Counted from the stretch's first letter, positions 26,496 to 35,348 are shown. The stretch is DNA of 64,000 nucleotides from Dehalobacter sp. CP (GCA_009910795.1 VMEE01000023.1:42674-106673), one strand, 5' to 3'. The notes: a model not told the origin generated them from the letters alone. Made by a program: numbers and translations.

Positions 26496-26795
26496 ATGAA
26501 GCACCGCTATTTAAAAAATGTTTCTACGCTTACGCTTAAGACGGAAAAATGCACCGGCTGCGGAAGATGTCTCGAAGTCTGTCCGCATCAGGTCCTGGGT
26601 TTAAAATGTAAAAAAGCAGAGATACTGGATATAGATCTCTGCATGGAATGCGGCGCCTGCGCCCGCAATTGTCCGTTTGAGGCGATCGATGTCAAGTCCG
26701 GCGTGGGCTGTGCTTCAGCCGTTATCACAGGGTGGCTTACAGGGACAGAACCAAGCTGCGACTGCTCAGGAGGCAGCAGCGGGGGATGCTGCTGA
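26496..26795 (+). CDS. hgcB: HgcB, 2[4Fe-4S] ferredoxin of mercury methylation
   Basis: This is a 99-residue ferredoxin that supplies electrons to HgcA and probably handles mercury. Two cluster motifs are complete: Cys19/22/25/29 (CTGCGRCLEVCP) and Cys49/52/55/59 (CMECGACARNCP). The extra conserved cysteine of the HgcB family is Cys72 (GVGCAS), and the protein ends in the family-typical vicinal pair Cys98-Cys99. Cys88 and Cys90 (SCDCS) add to the thiol-rich tail. AGGGGAGG precedes the ATG, 12 bases after hgcA. With intact hgcA, this predicts methylmercury formation under anaerobic conditions. Confidence 0.96.
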   Translation: MKHRYLKNVSTLTLKTEKCTGCGRCLEVCPHQVLGLKCKKAEILDIDLCMECGACARNCPFEAIDVKSGVGCASAVITGWLTGTEPSCDCSGGSSGGCC

Positions 26796-26844
26796 CCTTT
26801 GACTTTTTGAATTCAGACTCGCACGGATAATGGATGAAAAATTA

Positions 26845-28440
26845 TTATCTCTTCAGTCTTTTGAGAATAATTTTTGCCATTAGCCATCCTGCCATCAGAA
26901 GTGCGATCAGATAGCCGATCAGGCTGATGACCGGAATCCCGAACAGGCGGGGCGTGATGCTCGTCATACAGACTAGACTGGCCCCGATCAGAAAGGCCGC
27001 GCTGAGAATGCTTAAGACAAGCTTGTCCATGATCATGTCGGCCTGACGTACGGGTTCATCGGCACTGGACAGATCAATATTGATCTTGGCCTGTCCTCTC
27101 ATTGCCATTTTGAGGATGTTGGCGAACTGAACCGGCAATTCAAGACTGTTTTTGGTGAAACCGTACAAAGAAAGCCCCGCAGAAACCAATTCCTGTCTTG
27201 CATCCAACTCACTTAGGAATTTTCCAGAAACGTGATTGGCCATGATTTGAATGAAATTGACTTTCGGACAACATACGGCGAGTACGCCCTCGATCGTAAT
27301 GACCCCGCGCCCGAGTATCGTGAAGCCTGTCGGCAGGGATATCTGATGGAAATTAAGAACTTCCTTGACTTCTTCCATGATCTGGCCAAAATGCAGCTCA
27401 GACAGATCCAAATCACCATAGCGTGCCAGCAGGCTTTCAATGTCTTCATAGAGCCTGGTGTGGTTTACCCTGCCTTTGATCGTATCAAGCAATAGAAATA
27501 CTTCTTTTAACCCTTCAATATCATGCTGGACGATGGCCAGGATGATTTTTTTCAACATCAGTCGGTCACGGTTATTGATTTTTCCAACCATCCCTAAATC
27601 GAGCCAGACGATTTTCCCGTCTCGGATAAAGATATTTCCCGGATGCGGATCGGCATGAAACAGGCCGTCATCGACAATTTGTTTGACATAGTTTTCGGCG
27701 AGTTTGATCCCGATCTCATTCAGATCGTAACCGCGTGCATGAAGCTTATCAAGATCATCGATTTGAACCCCATCGATGTATTCCATAACAAGGACTCTCG
27801 GGGTGCACAGCTGATGTTCGATCTGCGGAAAGGAGATATAATTCACCCCTGCATTCAGGTCGGTAAATTCTTTGATGTAGTTTGCTTCGGCAATAAAGTT
27901 CATTTCCTGCTGGGCAGTCGCCCACATTTCATCGATAAACATTTTAAAGTCGATATTTCCGACATTGATATTTAAGATTTTGATCAGCGAGATTGCTTTT
28001 TTGAGCAGTTGGATATCGCGCTCCATCGTCTGATAAATACCGGGGCGCTGTACTTTCAGCACGACGACTTTGCCGCTTTTCAGCACAGCTTTATGCACCT
28101 GCGCAATCGATGCTGAGCCGATGCACACAGGGTCGATTTCCTGAAAAGCTTCCTCTGCGGCGAAGCCGTATTCTGAGGCGATGACCTGAAGCACTTCTTC
28201 ATAAATCATCGGTTTCACATCGGTTCGCAGTTCGGCAAGTTCATCGCAGTAACTCTTCGGGAGCATATCTGTGCGCATGGACATAATCTGACCGAGCTTG
28301 ACATACGTCGGGCCGAGGTCTTCCAGGATGAATTTTAGCTTGGCGGGAGAAACGCCGTGGATGACTCCATGGCGTTTCAGCGCAGTGACCATTTCCTTTA
28401 AGCGGGCTGCGGATGATAGTTTGACCTCAGTTTGGGTCAT
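26845..28440 (-). CDS. ABC1/UbiB-family protein kinase-like protein
   Basis: This 531-residue atypical kinase-like protein of the UbiB/ABC1 family has KLGQIMSMRTDMLP (the KxGQ N-terminal motif), GSASIAQVHKAVL (Ala-rich loop), VVVLKVQRPGI (Lys), GLFHADPHPGNIFI and WLDLGMVG (metal binding). Two C-terminal membrane helices follow (about 475-525). In other organisms the family supports quinone synthesis or lipid homeostasis; here the role is unknown. Its ATG lies inside the end of the phasin-like gene (14-base overlap), so the pair forms an operon, convergent to hgcB. Confidence 0.92.
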   Translation of the reverse strand: MTQTEVKLSSAARLKEMVTALKRHGVIHGVSPAKLKFILEDLGPTYVKLGQIMSMRTDMLPKSYCDELAELRTDVKPMIYEEVLQVIASEYGFAAEEAFQEIDPVCIGSASIAQVHKAVLKSGKVVVLKVQRPGIYQTMERDIQLLKKAISLIKILNINVGNIDFKMFIDEMWATAQQEMNFIAEANYIKEFTDLNAGVNYISFPQIEHQLCTPRVLVMEYIDGVQIDDLDKLHARGYDLNEIGIKLAENYVKQIVDDGLFHADPHPGNIFIRDGKIVWLDLGMVGKINNRDRLMLKKIILAIVQHDIEGLKEVFLLLDTIKGRVNHTRLYEDIESLLARYGDLDLSELHFGQIMEEVKEVLNFHQISLPTGFTILGRGVITIEGVLAVCCPKVNFIQIMANHVSGKFLSELDARQELVSAGLSLYGFTKNSLELPVQFANILKMAMRGQAKINIDLSSADEPVRQADMIMDKLVLSILSAAFLIGASLVCMTSITPRLFGIPVISLIGYLIALLMAGWLMAKIILKRLKR

Positions 28441-28726
28441 TCTTTTTCTCCATCTCTGCGAGCTTTTCTTTGAGCACAGAGAGCTCTTCTTTATTCAGCG
28501 TATTAACCTTTTGCAGAAGATCCTCCATGTGACGGGCGGAAGAATGATGATGCAGATTTTCAGAAAGGTTGCGTTTTAATTCCTCGTTGATGACTTTGCC
28601 TTGTTCGACGGTAAGCTCACCTTTTTCAATTAACGAATCAATGACTTCCTTAGCTTTTTCGGCCGTTGTCGCTATCGCTCCAATTCCCGCAAGAAAGACT
28701 TTTTTCATTTCATCGCTTGCATTCAA
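28427..28726 (-). CDS. Phasin-like small helical protein
   Basis: About 99 residues, highly charged and alpha-helical, with TTAEKAKEVIDSLIEKGELT and a Glu/Lys-rich coiled-coil C terminus. This resembles the phasin-like proteins often encoded beside UbiB in Firmicutes. No catalytic residues are evident. I prefer TTG 28726, since AAAGGGGG ends 9 bases upstream; the in-frame TTG at 28735 touches that site and is unlikely. It overlaps the UbiB gene by 14 bases. Confidence 0.75.
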   Translation of the reverse strand: MNASDEMKKVFLAGIGAIATTAEKAKEVIDSLIEKGELTVEQGKVINEELKRNLSENLHHHSSARHMEDLLQKVNTLNKEELSVLKEKLAEMEKKNDPN

Positions 28727-28940
28727 CTTTAACAACCCCCTTTATGCTTTTAGTATATCTAAAAATAGGTATAAAATATATAGAAAATGTAAAATGTTTA
28801 CTTATACCTCATCTTTGGATTGATTGATTTTTCAGATATTCATTGCTTTGGGATTTTGTGTTAATATATGACTAAAGCCATATATTAACCCCCAGTAACC
28901 GCAAGCTACTCGAGAATAACGACAAGGAGGCAAATACGCG

Positions 28941-29786
28941 ATGAAAGTGATCAGGAATCTTTTCGTTTCATTCATGTTTTTGGCTTTAGTGAGTCTGGCA
29001 GGGTGTCAGTCCCAGACAGAACCAACTCCGGAGCCTTCGCCTGAGCCTGAACCCCCTGCTGTTGAAACGATGAAAGTAGCGGTCTATTATCTGAAGGATA
29101 GTAATAATGAAATGTACCTGGTCAGAGAGGTGCATGAGATCCCGAAAAGCACAGGTGTTGCCCGGGCAGCTCTCGAGGAGCTAATTAACGGTATCCCAGT
29201 AACGACAGGCGCATTTAAGGTACTTCCCGCCAACACGAAAATTTTGGAAGTTAATATCGAGAACGGTTTGGCAACCATTGATTTTTCCGAAGAGGTGCTG
29301 CATGCGAACGTTGGTGCCAGCGGCGAAACACTTGGAATTGCCAGCATTGTCAATACACTGACGGAGTTTCCGACTATTAAAAAAGTTCAGTTCATCGTGA
29401 ACGGCAAGGCTGAAAACGGCATGGACTGGTGGGGCCACGTCGGTCTTTCTGAGCAACCCTTTGCCAGGGATCTCAGCTCGGTCTATGAACCGGCGATCTG
29501 GGTTACGGCTCCTGTCGACGGCCAAACCATAACGAGCCCACTGAAGATCACCGGCAATGCCCGGGTCTTCGAAGCTGTCGTAAGCTACCGCTTAAGGGAT
29601 GCACAAGGTAATATTCTGGCAGAAGGTAACACAATGGCTGCAGCAGGGGCGCCAGGCCGAGGCGATTTCGAAGCCTCGCTGACATTTAAGCCGTTGGCAG
29701 CAGGAAGCGGTCAGCTCGAAGTATTCGAGTCCAGCATGAAGGACGGAAGCGATCTGAATAAGGTCATTATTCCTGTTAAATGGTGA
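28941..29786 (+). CDS. GerMN/Gmad2 lipoprotein
   Basis: This 281-residue secreted lipoprotein has signal peptide residues 1-21 with lipobox LVSLAGC, then a Pro/Glu-rich linker (PTPEPSPEPEPP). A GerMN domain (about 45-165; ALEELINGIPVT and ATIDFSEEVLHA) and a C-terminal Gmad2 immunoglobulin-like domain (about 185-280; WVTAPVDGQTITSPLKITG) follow. This combination occurs in spore germination and sporulation proteins and in related cell-surface proteins of Firmicutes. GGAGG precedes the ATG. It supports a spore-forming ancestry for the host. Confidence 0.9.
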   Translation: MKVIRNLFVSFMFLALVSLAGCQSQTEPTPEPSPEPEPPAVETMKVAVYYLKDSNNEMYLVREVHEIPKSTGVARAALEELINGIPVTTGAFKVLPANTKILEVNIENGLATIDFSEEVLHANVGASGETLGIASIVNTLTEFPTIKKVQFIVNGKAENGMDWWGHVGLSEQPFARDLSSVYEPAIWVTAPVDGQTITSPLKITGNARVFEAVVSYRLRDAQGNILAEGNTMAAAGAPGRGDFEASLTFKPLAAGSGQLEVFESSMKDGSDLNKVIIPVKW

Positions 29787-29832
29787 TCTGATTAAGCTTC
29801 CTTAAATACAAAACCGGTTAAGCAGGGATTAG

Positions 29833-30939
29833 TCACACCGTAAGATAAAGCTTACGCCAGTGCAGCAAGACAGCTAGCAGGACCCAGAGCCCAGTATAAA
29901 TCGCAATAAAGCCAAGCTGAGGGTTGCTACTCCAGAATTTCACCCAGTTATAAGAAAATTCAAAAACCGAGAGAGTATTTCCATTCATTTTCAGGATCAT
30001 ATGATGCATAACCGAGAATACCATCGAAGAACCAAAATACAGCAGGATCGCATTGCGGCCGATCGCCTCAAACAGCCAGTAGAAAGGTGCCATGAGCTTC
30101 CTAATAACCGGGATCTGCGAGTCCCAGATCAAGTGGGCAAAGGCCAAAACAAGAATGGTGGCACCGGATGACAGCGTCACAAAGGACGGCGTCCAGAGTC
30201 GTTTACCTATTGGGATAAAGTTGGACAGCAGCGGGGTAAGCAGCAGAAGAACAGCAGCCAGAGCCAGGATTTTCAAGAAATTTCGGCCAATGTTTTTATT
30301 GTTCAAAAACAAACCTGCCGTATAACCGAAAAGCGTGCTGGCAATTGCGGAAAAAAGCGTACATATTCCTTCCGGATCATATCCGGCATCGCCGTGAACA
30401 TAAAGATGGCTCTTTGTGAAAATAAACGGATCAATCATTCCGGATAAATTATGGTCCGGTGAGGGCAAACTGCCCGGAAAAGACTGGCTTGTATATAAGA
30501 GAATGCCAAGATAGGCAGCCAGAATAAGTAGTCCGGCAGTGAACGGCCAGAACCATTTCCCGGATACTCTGGTTATCAGGATTGTCATAATTCCGGTAAA
30601 AGCAAGAACCTGAAGCACTCCGGTAAAGCGAAGCTCGGAAAGATGAAATTCCCAGGATACCAGGGAATTAAAAATCAGGCCAATGATAATCAGCACAAAA
30701 AACCTTCTGATTAATCGTACCCAGGCCACATGCTTGCGGTAGGCAATCGCCATGCTGGTTCCGGAAAGTGTCACAAAGGCTGGAAAAGCAAAGTCAATGA
30801 CGGTATAACCAAACCACGGAGCATGCACAATATAGGCCCCATAGAGAGGACCTTCCGGAACAAAGGTTAGGAACAAAAGCAGTACGGAAAGAGCCCGCGC
30901 AAAATCAAGGGCTTTAATCCGGTTCGTTATTCTTTTCAT
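29833..30939 (-). CDS. HGSNAT-like membrane acyltransferase (DUF1624 type)
   Basis: This 368-residue protein with about 10 hydrophobic segments starts RIKALDFARALSVLLLFLTF, the typical opening of heparan-alpha-glucosaminide N-acetyltransferase-like proteins. The internal DPEGICTLFSAIASTLFGY motif is also characteristic. Such proteins transfer acyl groups across the membrane, probably onto cell-envelope glycans; the substrate here is unknown. It stands alone between the GerMN gene and the degenerate signalling gene. Confidence 0.85.
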   Translation of the reverse strand: MKRITNRIKALDFARALSVLLLFLTFVPEGPLYGAYIVHAPWFGYTVIDFAFPAFVTLSGTSMAIAYRKHVAWVRLIRRFFVLIIIGLIFNSLVSWEFHLSELRFTGVLQVLAFTGIMTILITRVSGKWFWPFTAGLLILAAYLGILLYTSQSFPGSLPSPDHNLSGMIDPFIFTKSHLYVHGDAGYDPEGICTLFSAIASTLFGYTAGLFLNNKNIGRNFLKILALAAVLLLLTPLLSNFIPIGKRLWTPSFVTLSSGATILVLAFAHLIWDSQIPVIRKLMAPFYWLFEAIGRNAILLYFGSSMVFSVMHHMILKMNGNTLSVFEFSYNWVKFWSSNPQLGFIAIYTGLWVLLAVLLHWRKLYLTV

Positions 30940-31095
30940 AGCGTTATCCTTTAATCGAAATCTTTAATGATTTTTAATATATTTCTATTATATATTTACA
31001 TGTCAATGATATCACTGGCTACCAAGTCCAGTGGGCTTCTAAAAATTTTTTCATCGATCCCAAACCCATCCTGTTTCAAATAGATATTCAGATAC

Positions 31096-32520
31096 CTATT
31101 TAATATGTTTTTTCCCAAGCACCTTCTCGACAAATACTTTGGCCAGATGGGGATCAAATTGGGTTCCAGCATTTTTTAGGATTTCTTCAGCAGCGGTTTC
31201 CACGTCCAAGGCTTTTCGGTATGGACGGCTGCTGATCATCGCATTGTAAGCATCAGCAATCGCCACAATCCGGGCTTCCAATGGGATTTCCTCACCTTTC
31301 AGTCCCTTGGGGTATCCCTTCCCGTCCCATCGTTCATGATGGGAAAGGACGTAATCCGAGAGATGCGCATACTCATTCATTGTGCTGAGGATTTCATGGC
31401 CGAGTTCCGGATGACGCTTCATTTCCGCCATCTCGGAATCAGTCAGCTTGTCCGGTTTGTGAAGAATCCTGCTGTCAAGGCTGACCTTGCCAATGTTTCT
31501 GATGAGTCCGATCATCTCAAGATTTTCAATGTTTTTCTCACTCAATTCCAGGGTTTGACCGATTTCGGCACAAAACTTACTTACTTGGGCGGACTCTTTT
31601 TCTTCCATATCGTTCTTATGGAATAACGTTTCCATAATGATTTCGATCAGAGCATTGCTCGGTTTGTTTTTAGCTGTACTTTTAAGCGGAGGAGTTTTTT
31701 CTGCAGCTTCTTTATAGATGAAGGCAATTTCATTTTCTTTCTTCGTTGTTGGTTCACAGCCGGAAGATAAGGGAAGGCTCAGGGCGTCTAATTTTTCCTT
31801 ATCAACCAAGTCATTGATCCGGTTCACAAGAATATCGGCCTGTTTGGAGTTGGTTTTCGGCAGTAATATCATAAATTCGCTTTCGCTGATCCGGGCGATG
31901 ATATCGTCAACACGGCATTCTTGTTTAATGATTTCAGCGATCTTTTTGATGATAAGATTTCCTTCAGCATGGCCGAGGTCTTTTTTTATGTCGTCCAGGT
32001 AATCGATGTCAATGAGGGCCAGAGATATTGGCAGATTTCTTTCAGTATTCAGTCGCTTGAATTCTTCCTCAAAAAACCTGCGGTTGTATAATCCGGTAAG
32101 CGGATCGTGGAAACTTAGAAATTCGGCTTTACCCAGTTTTTTGTTTTTTCTGACGAGTTCTTTAAAGACAAGCACAATGCCTTGGATGTGCTTGTCCTCG
32201 TCTTTCACCGGTTTTGCCTTACTCCTGACCGGACGCTTTTCGCCACTTTTGGAGAGCAAAACAGCATTTTTGGTAAATTCAACTTTCTTGCCAGTCTCAA
32301 GCACGTTCAGCATGCTGCCACCAAGCTCTTCATTAGTAGCTGCGTTCAAAAGCTGAAATACTTCAGTCAGCGGTTTGTGAAGCGCTTCTTCGTTCTTCCA
32401 GCCGGTGAGCAGTTCGGCCTTTTGGCTTAATAATCGTATATTGCCTTGTATATCCGTCAAGATGACAGCGTCACTGATCGATTCTAACGTCGTTTTTAAC
32501 CATTCCTGATCCGGTTTCAT
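31096..32520 (-). CDS. PAS protein with degenerate GGDEF and HD-GYP domains
   Basis: This 474-residue protein has a PAS domain (about 5-120; AVILTDIQGNIRLL), a GGDEF-like domain (about 135-265), and an HD-GYP domain (about 285-470). Both enzymatic motifs are changed. The GGDEF signature reads ARISESEFMILL, and the HD of HDIGK is replaced in LIRNIGKVSLDSR. The later HHERWDGKGYPKGL motif is still intact. A c-di-GMP-synthesising role looks unlikely, and loss of the HD pair should remove metal ligands, so it may be a sensor or binding protein. Compare the intact protein at 8376-9854. Confidence 0.88.
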   Translation of the reverse strand: MKPDQEWLKTTLESISDAVILTDIQGNIRLLSQKAELLTGWKNEEALHKPLTEVFQLLNAATNEELGGSMLNVLETGKKVEFTKNAVLLSKSGEKRPVRSKAKPVKDEDKHIQGIVLVFKELVRKNKKLGKAEFLSFHDPLTGLYNRRFFEEEFKRLNTERNLPISLALIDIDYLDDIKKDLGHAEGNLIIKKIAEIIKQECRVDDIIARISESEFMILLPKTNSKQADILVNRINDLVDKEKLDALSLPLSSGCEPTTKKENEIAFIYKEAAEKTPPLKSTAKNKPSNALIEIIMETLFHKNDMEEKESAQVSKFCAEIGQTLELSEKNIENLEMIGLIRNIGKVSLDSRILHKPDKLTDSEMAEMKRHPELGHEILSTMNEYAHLSDYVLSHHERWDGKGYPKGLKGEEIPLEARIVAIADAYNAMISSRPYRKALDVETAAEEILKNAGTQFDPHLAKVFVEKVLGKKHIK

Positions 32521-32737
32521 GCTCCTAATCTCCTAATAAAAAACTGTTCGAAACGAAAAAACAAGCTGTAACTAATATATCGTAATATTTTTCCAAATGT
32601 TTAGTAATTATTTTGGCGGATCATTTTAAAGCTCCATGCTATTAATGATTGACCCGGAAGTGATGCAGTATATAAAAAAATTTTACAATTAGTATTAACT
32701 TGAATAAACCAAAAGGCGGGATAAGTTTGATGAGGAG

Positions 32738-32756
32738 GGGCTGGTATCCCCAGCCC
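32738..32756. repeat. Hairpin downstream of the DUF2922 gene
   Basis: GGGCTGG and CCAGCCC pair perfectly across a five-base loop. There is no U tract on either strand, so a terminator call is weak. The surrounding gap 32521-32833 has no gene. Confidence 0.4.
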
Positions 32757-32833
32757 TTCGCTTATCGCAGTGATAATTCACTCCGTTTTGGCTCACAGGT
32801 CTTCAGTATTTTTGCTAGCTCCTATTTTAGCGC

Positions 32834-33070
32834 TTAAACCGGCGGATCGTATAAATCGTTGGTGGTGTTGTCAAACACCCTGATATCTCGCTTTAAGCTA
32901 AGCTCACCGCTGAGCGTATTAAAAATATTGCGGGCAATGATCATATCCATTACGGCCTCAGCCTCAGCCTTAGTCATATCTGCCCTTGGATTGGGCACCG
33001 TGATGGCAAATGTTTTACCGCCGGCGGTCAGGAAAGTTAATCTGACGAATTTATTGTTTACAATAGCCAT
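32834..33070 (-). CDS. DUF2922 family protein
   Basis: This 78-residue protein has the DUF2922 pattern: FVRLTFLTAGGKTFAITVP, then TKAEAEAVMDMIIARNIF. The function is unknown; members are small Firmicutes proteins almost always paired with DUF1659, as here. AAGGTGGTGA precedes the ATG. It lies 33 bases after the DUF1659 gene in the same direction, so the two probably share one transcript. Confidence 0.88.
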   Translation of the reverse strand: MAIVNNKFVRLTFLTAGGKTFAITVPNPRADMTKAEAEAVMDMIIARNIFNTLSGELSLKRDIRVFDNTTNDLYDPPV

Positions 33071-33103
33071 GCTTTCACCACCTTTCCCACAGATTTTGCG
33101 TGT

Positions 33104-33334
33104 TTATTCTTCGTTAATCAATTCGTAATTCTTCTGCAGCAGCACATTCGCTACCGGATTCTGGCTCAGGCTGTATAAGGCTGTTATCACATCGAAGAGG
33201 TCCTGCGCCGCGGCATCAGGCTTCACATAATTAATACTTTTCTTCTTGATCTCCGGGTCGCCGGCGGGTGTAGTCCCCCCGGTTTGGTAGCGCGCAGCAA
33301 GTATCGAATTTAAAGAAACCGCTATCGCTGCCAT
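33104..33334 (-). CDS. DUF1659 family protein
   Basis: This 76-residue protein has no signal peptide. The DUF1659 features are a short N-terminal region, KKKSINYVKPDAAAQDLFDV and a C-terminal ALYSLSQNPVANVLLQKNYEL. GGAGCTGAGG precedes the ATG. It is the first gene of the DUF1659-DUF2922 pair; function unknown. Confidence 0.88.
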   Translation of the reverse strand: MAAIAVSLNSILAARYQTGGTTPAGDPEIKKKSINYVKPDAAAQDLFDVITALYSLSQNPVANVLLQKNYELINEE

Positions 33335-33483
33335 TGTCCTCAGCTCCTTTCCTCCGGATTGACAGGCCGGGCTTGTACGGCTTGTCTGATATAGTTTATG
33401 GTGAAGTTTATCCGGCGGTTACCCCCGGAGGCATATATTATAAAAGTGACACTTCTGCGCTACCCTTAATATCAGCCGCCGGC

Positions 33484-33531
33484 CGGGGTTGTCCAAGAAT
33501 CTGAGGCGCCTCAGATTCTTGGACAACCCCG
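33484..33531. repeat. Perfect 48-bp loop-less palindrome
   Basis: Bases 33484-33507 are the exact reverse complement of 33508-33531; the centre is GAGGC|GCCTC. There is no spacer, mismatch or U tract. It lies in the divergent space between the DUF1659 gene and the DUF3102 gene, 84 bases before the latter. Confidence 0.9.
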
Positions 33532-33614
33532 TTATAGGAGGTTTTTCACATTTGTAAGCCTGTCCTCATATTCTGTAAGTGAGGAAAAACTGAAAGCGAG
33601 GACCTGAAGCTGTC

Positions 33615-34484
33615 ATGAGCCATTTGATAGACATGAACGATGTGATGATAGAACGTACGCCGCATTTAATCGCGGCTGAGATTAACCTGATTAAATACCA
33701 GACCAATCATATCGTGCTTACCAATACCATCGAGATCGGGCGGCGGCTGACGGAGGCCAAGAAGCTGATCCCCTATGGGGGATGGGGCAAATGGCTGAAG
33801 GAGTCGGTCAACTACTCCCAGAGCACGGCCGAAAAAATGATGCGTCTCTACCAAGCTTACGGCGACAAGCAGCCCCTCGCCCAGAGCGTCGGCGAACAAC
33901 CGCAGGAAATTCCAAATCTGAGCTATACGCAGGCATACATCCTCTTAGGCGTCCCGGAGGAGGAACGGAAAGCGTTCATTGCGGAAATTGATATTGTAGA
34001 CATGTCTACCCGTGAATTGCAAAAGGCGGTTGATGAACGGGCCCAGGCAGAGCAGGAAAAGAATAAGGCCCTCGAGGAGAAAGTGGAACTCTGGCAAGCC
34101 CTGGATGACGAAAAGCAGAAGAACGAACGGCTGACCAAGGAGAATACCAATCTGAGCAAGAATGCGCAAGAGTTGTATAATGCCAATATCGAGCTCGAGA
34201 AGAAGAGCGGTAAGCAACAGAATGAGCTTGATTCGCTCAAAAAAAGCACATCTTACGACTTCGTCGACCGGCTGAGAAAGGACCTCGACAGCGCTTCTGT
34301 CAAAGCGAAGTCCAATAAAATCGCTTTTCTCTACGAGAACCTGGACAGAACCTTCAAGGAACTGAAGTGGGAGCTGGAGCAGATCGGTACGGATGATCCG
34401 GATACCTTTGTCGCTTATAAGAATAATGTCTATGAGTCTCTGATTCAGTGGACGAGGGATACGTTGTGGAATAAAAATTACTAA
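33615..34484 (+). CDS. DUF3102 family protein with long coiled coil
   Basis: This 289-residue soluble protein has an N-terminal DUF3102 domain (about 15-125; IEIGRRLTEAKKLIPYGGWG, WLKESVNYSQSTAEKMMRLY). Residues about 145-215 form a long Glu/Lys/Gln-rich coiled coil, followed by a helical C terminus. DUF3102 proteins are often found on plasmids, phages and integrated elements; the function is unproven and a DNA-binding or plasmid-maintenance role is conjecture. GAGG at 33598-33601 is far from ATG 33615; ATG 33633 is an alternative start. The gene is bracketed by two perfect palindromes. Confidence 0.8.
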   Translation: MSHLIDMNDVMIERTPHLIAAEINLIKYQTNHIVLTNTIEIGRRLTEAKKLIPYGGWGKWLKESVNYSQSTAEKMMRLYQAYGDKQPLAQSVGEQPQEIPNLSYTQAYILLGVPEEERKAFIAEIDIVDMSTRELQKAVDERAQAEQEKNKALEEKVELWQALDDEKQKNERLTKENTNLSKNAQELYNANIELEKKSGKQQNELDSLKKSTSYDFVDRLRKDLDSASVKAKSNKIAFLYENLDRTFKELKWELEQIGTDDPDTFVAYKNNVYESLIQWTRDTLWNKNY

Positions 34485-34489
34485 TTTAT

Positions 34490-34507
34490 TCCCCAAGCGC
34501 TTGGGGA
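34490..34507. repeat. Perfect 18-bp palindrome after the DUF3102 gene
   Basis: TCCCCAAGCGCTTGGGGA has no loop. It starts 6 bases after the stop codon. It could act as a weak terminator, but there is no U tract. The rest of the gap to 34838 holds one direct-repeat copy (34621-34645) and no credible gene. Confidence 0.75.
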
Positions 34508-34620
34508 TTCTACGATTATTTAAGGAAATAAATAAAGGCAGCCTTTGCGGTCTGATGAAGGGAAAAAATTCTATTACCTGTATTATTTGCTTCATAATTC
34601 CTATGATCATTAGAAAACCA

Positions 34621-34645
34621 GCAAAGACCAGTTTGCGAACCAAAT
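34621..34645. repeat. Direct repeat left of the tail-spike module
   Basis: The segment containing CCAGTTTGCGAACCAAAT recurs, with one substitution in that core (CCAGTTTACGAACCAAAT), at 37608-37635. The two copies flank the two phage-like genes 34839-37602. Confidence 0.55.
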
Positions 34646-34838
34646 GCCCTCTATCATTAGGGGGCTTAAATATTTCCGAATTTTTGCCGAATTTTTGCCG
34701 ATTATTTAAGGCTGAAGAAATTATACTTAACCTATAGTCGTCACAAAAAAACAAGGAGGCGATTATCTTATTGGAAGTTCAAACATAAAAAAAGTACCAT
34801 TTTCTAACTTTAAAAAAGAAAGAGAGGCGTAAATTCAA

Positions 34839-35348
34839 ATGTCAATCACACAGATTACCAGGGAATTTCTAGGGTTATCTTCTGACACAAAACCTACTAA
34901 CGTTGCAACAGGCTCAAAATTTATCGAACTTGATACAAAGAAAGTATTCATTTTTGACGGTTCATCTTGGTACCTTAATCCTATGCCAGTTATGGTAACT
35001 GATTCACTTCCAACGGGGTCAAATATAATTGGGAAAGTCGGAATAGACTCTGGAAATAATGGGGTTTCGATAGTTGGGAGTTTAGCGAATATTACGGGAG
35101 CAGTTCAAAATGTAACTACGGCAGGGACAAGAGTGCAATTACCTGATATAGATTGCCACGAAGTAACAATAATAGCCAAGCGTTTAAACACGAGTTATAT
35201 ATATGCTGGCGGTTCGGACGTTTCGTCTTCGGTTTATGGCGTGGAATTAGCCGCGCTTGAAAGTTATACGTTTCCTGTAGCAAACGCTAATCAAATTTAT
35301 ATTGATTCTTCTGTCAACGGGGAGGGAATAAGCTATGTCGCGGTTTAA
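34839..35348 (+). CDS. Phage-like structural protein
   Basis: This 169-residue protein opens with a short phage-type segment, FIELDTKKVFIFDGSSWYLN, common near the start of phage structural and tail-associated proteins, and continues with Gly/Ser/Thr-rich beta sequence. I recognise no specific family. AGAGAGGCG precedes the ATG. It overlaps the following beta-helix gene by 14 bases, so the two are expressed together. Base composition is AT-rich relative to genes on the left, consistent with transfer. Confidence 0.6.
   Translation: MSITQITREFLGLSSDTKPTNVATGSKFIELDTKKVFIFDGSSWYLNPMPVMVTDSLPTGSNIIGKVGIDSGNNGVSIVGSLANITGAVQNVTTAGTRVQLPDIDCHEVTIIAKRLNTSYIYAGGSDVSSSVYGVELAALESYTFPVANANQIYIDSSVNGEGISYVAV

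Noticed and set aside
33484..33531. Palindrome as an ordinary terminator
   Set aside because: No loop and no U tract on either strand.
34501..34737. 78-residue open frame after the DUF3102 gene
   Set aside because: No ribosome site, low-complexity composition, and it runs through a direct repeat.
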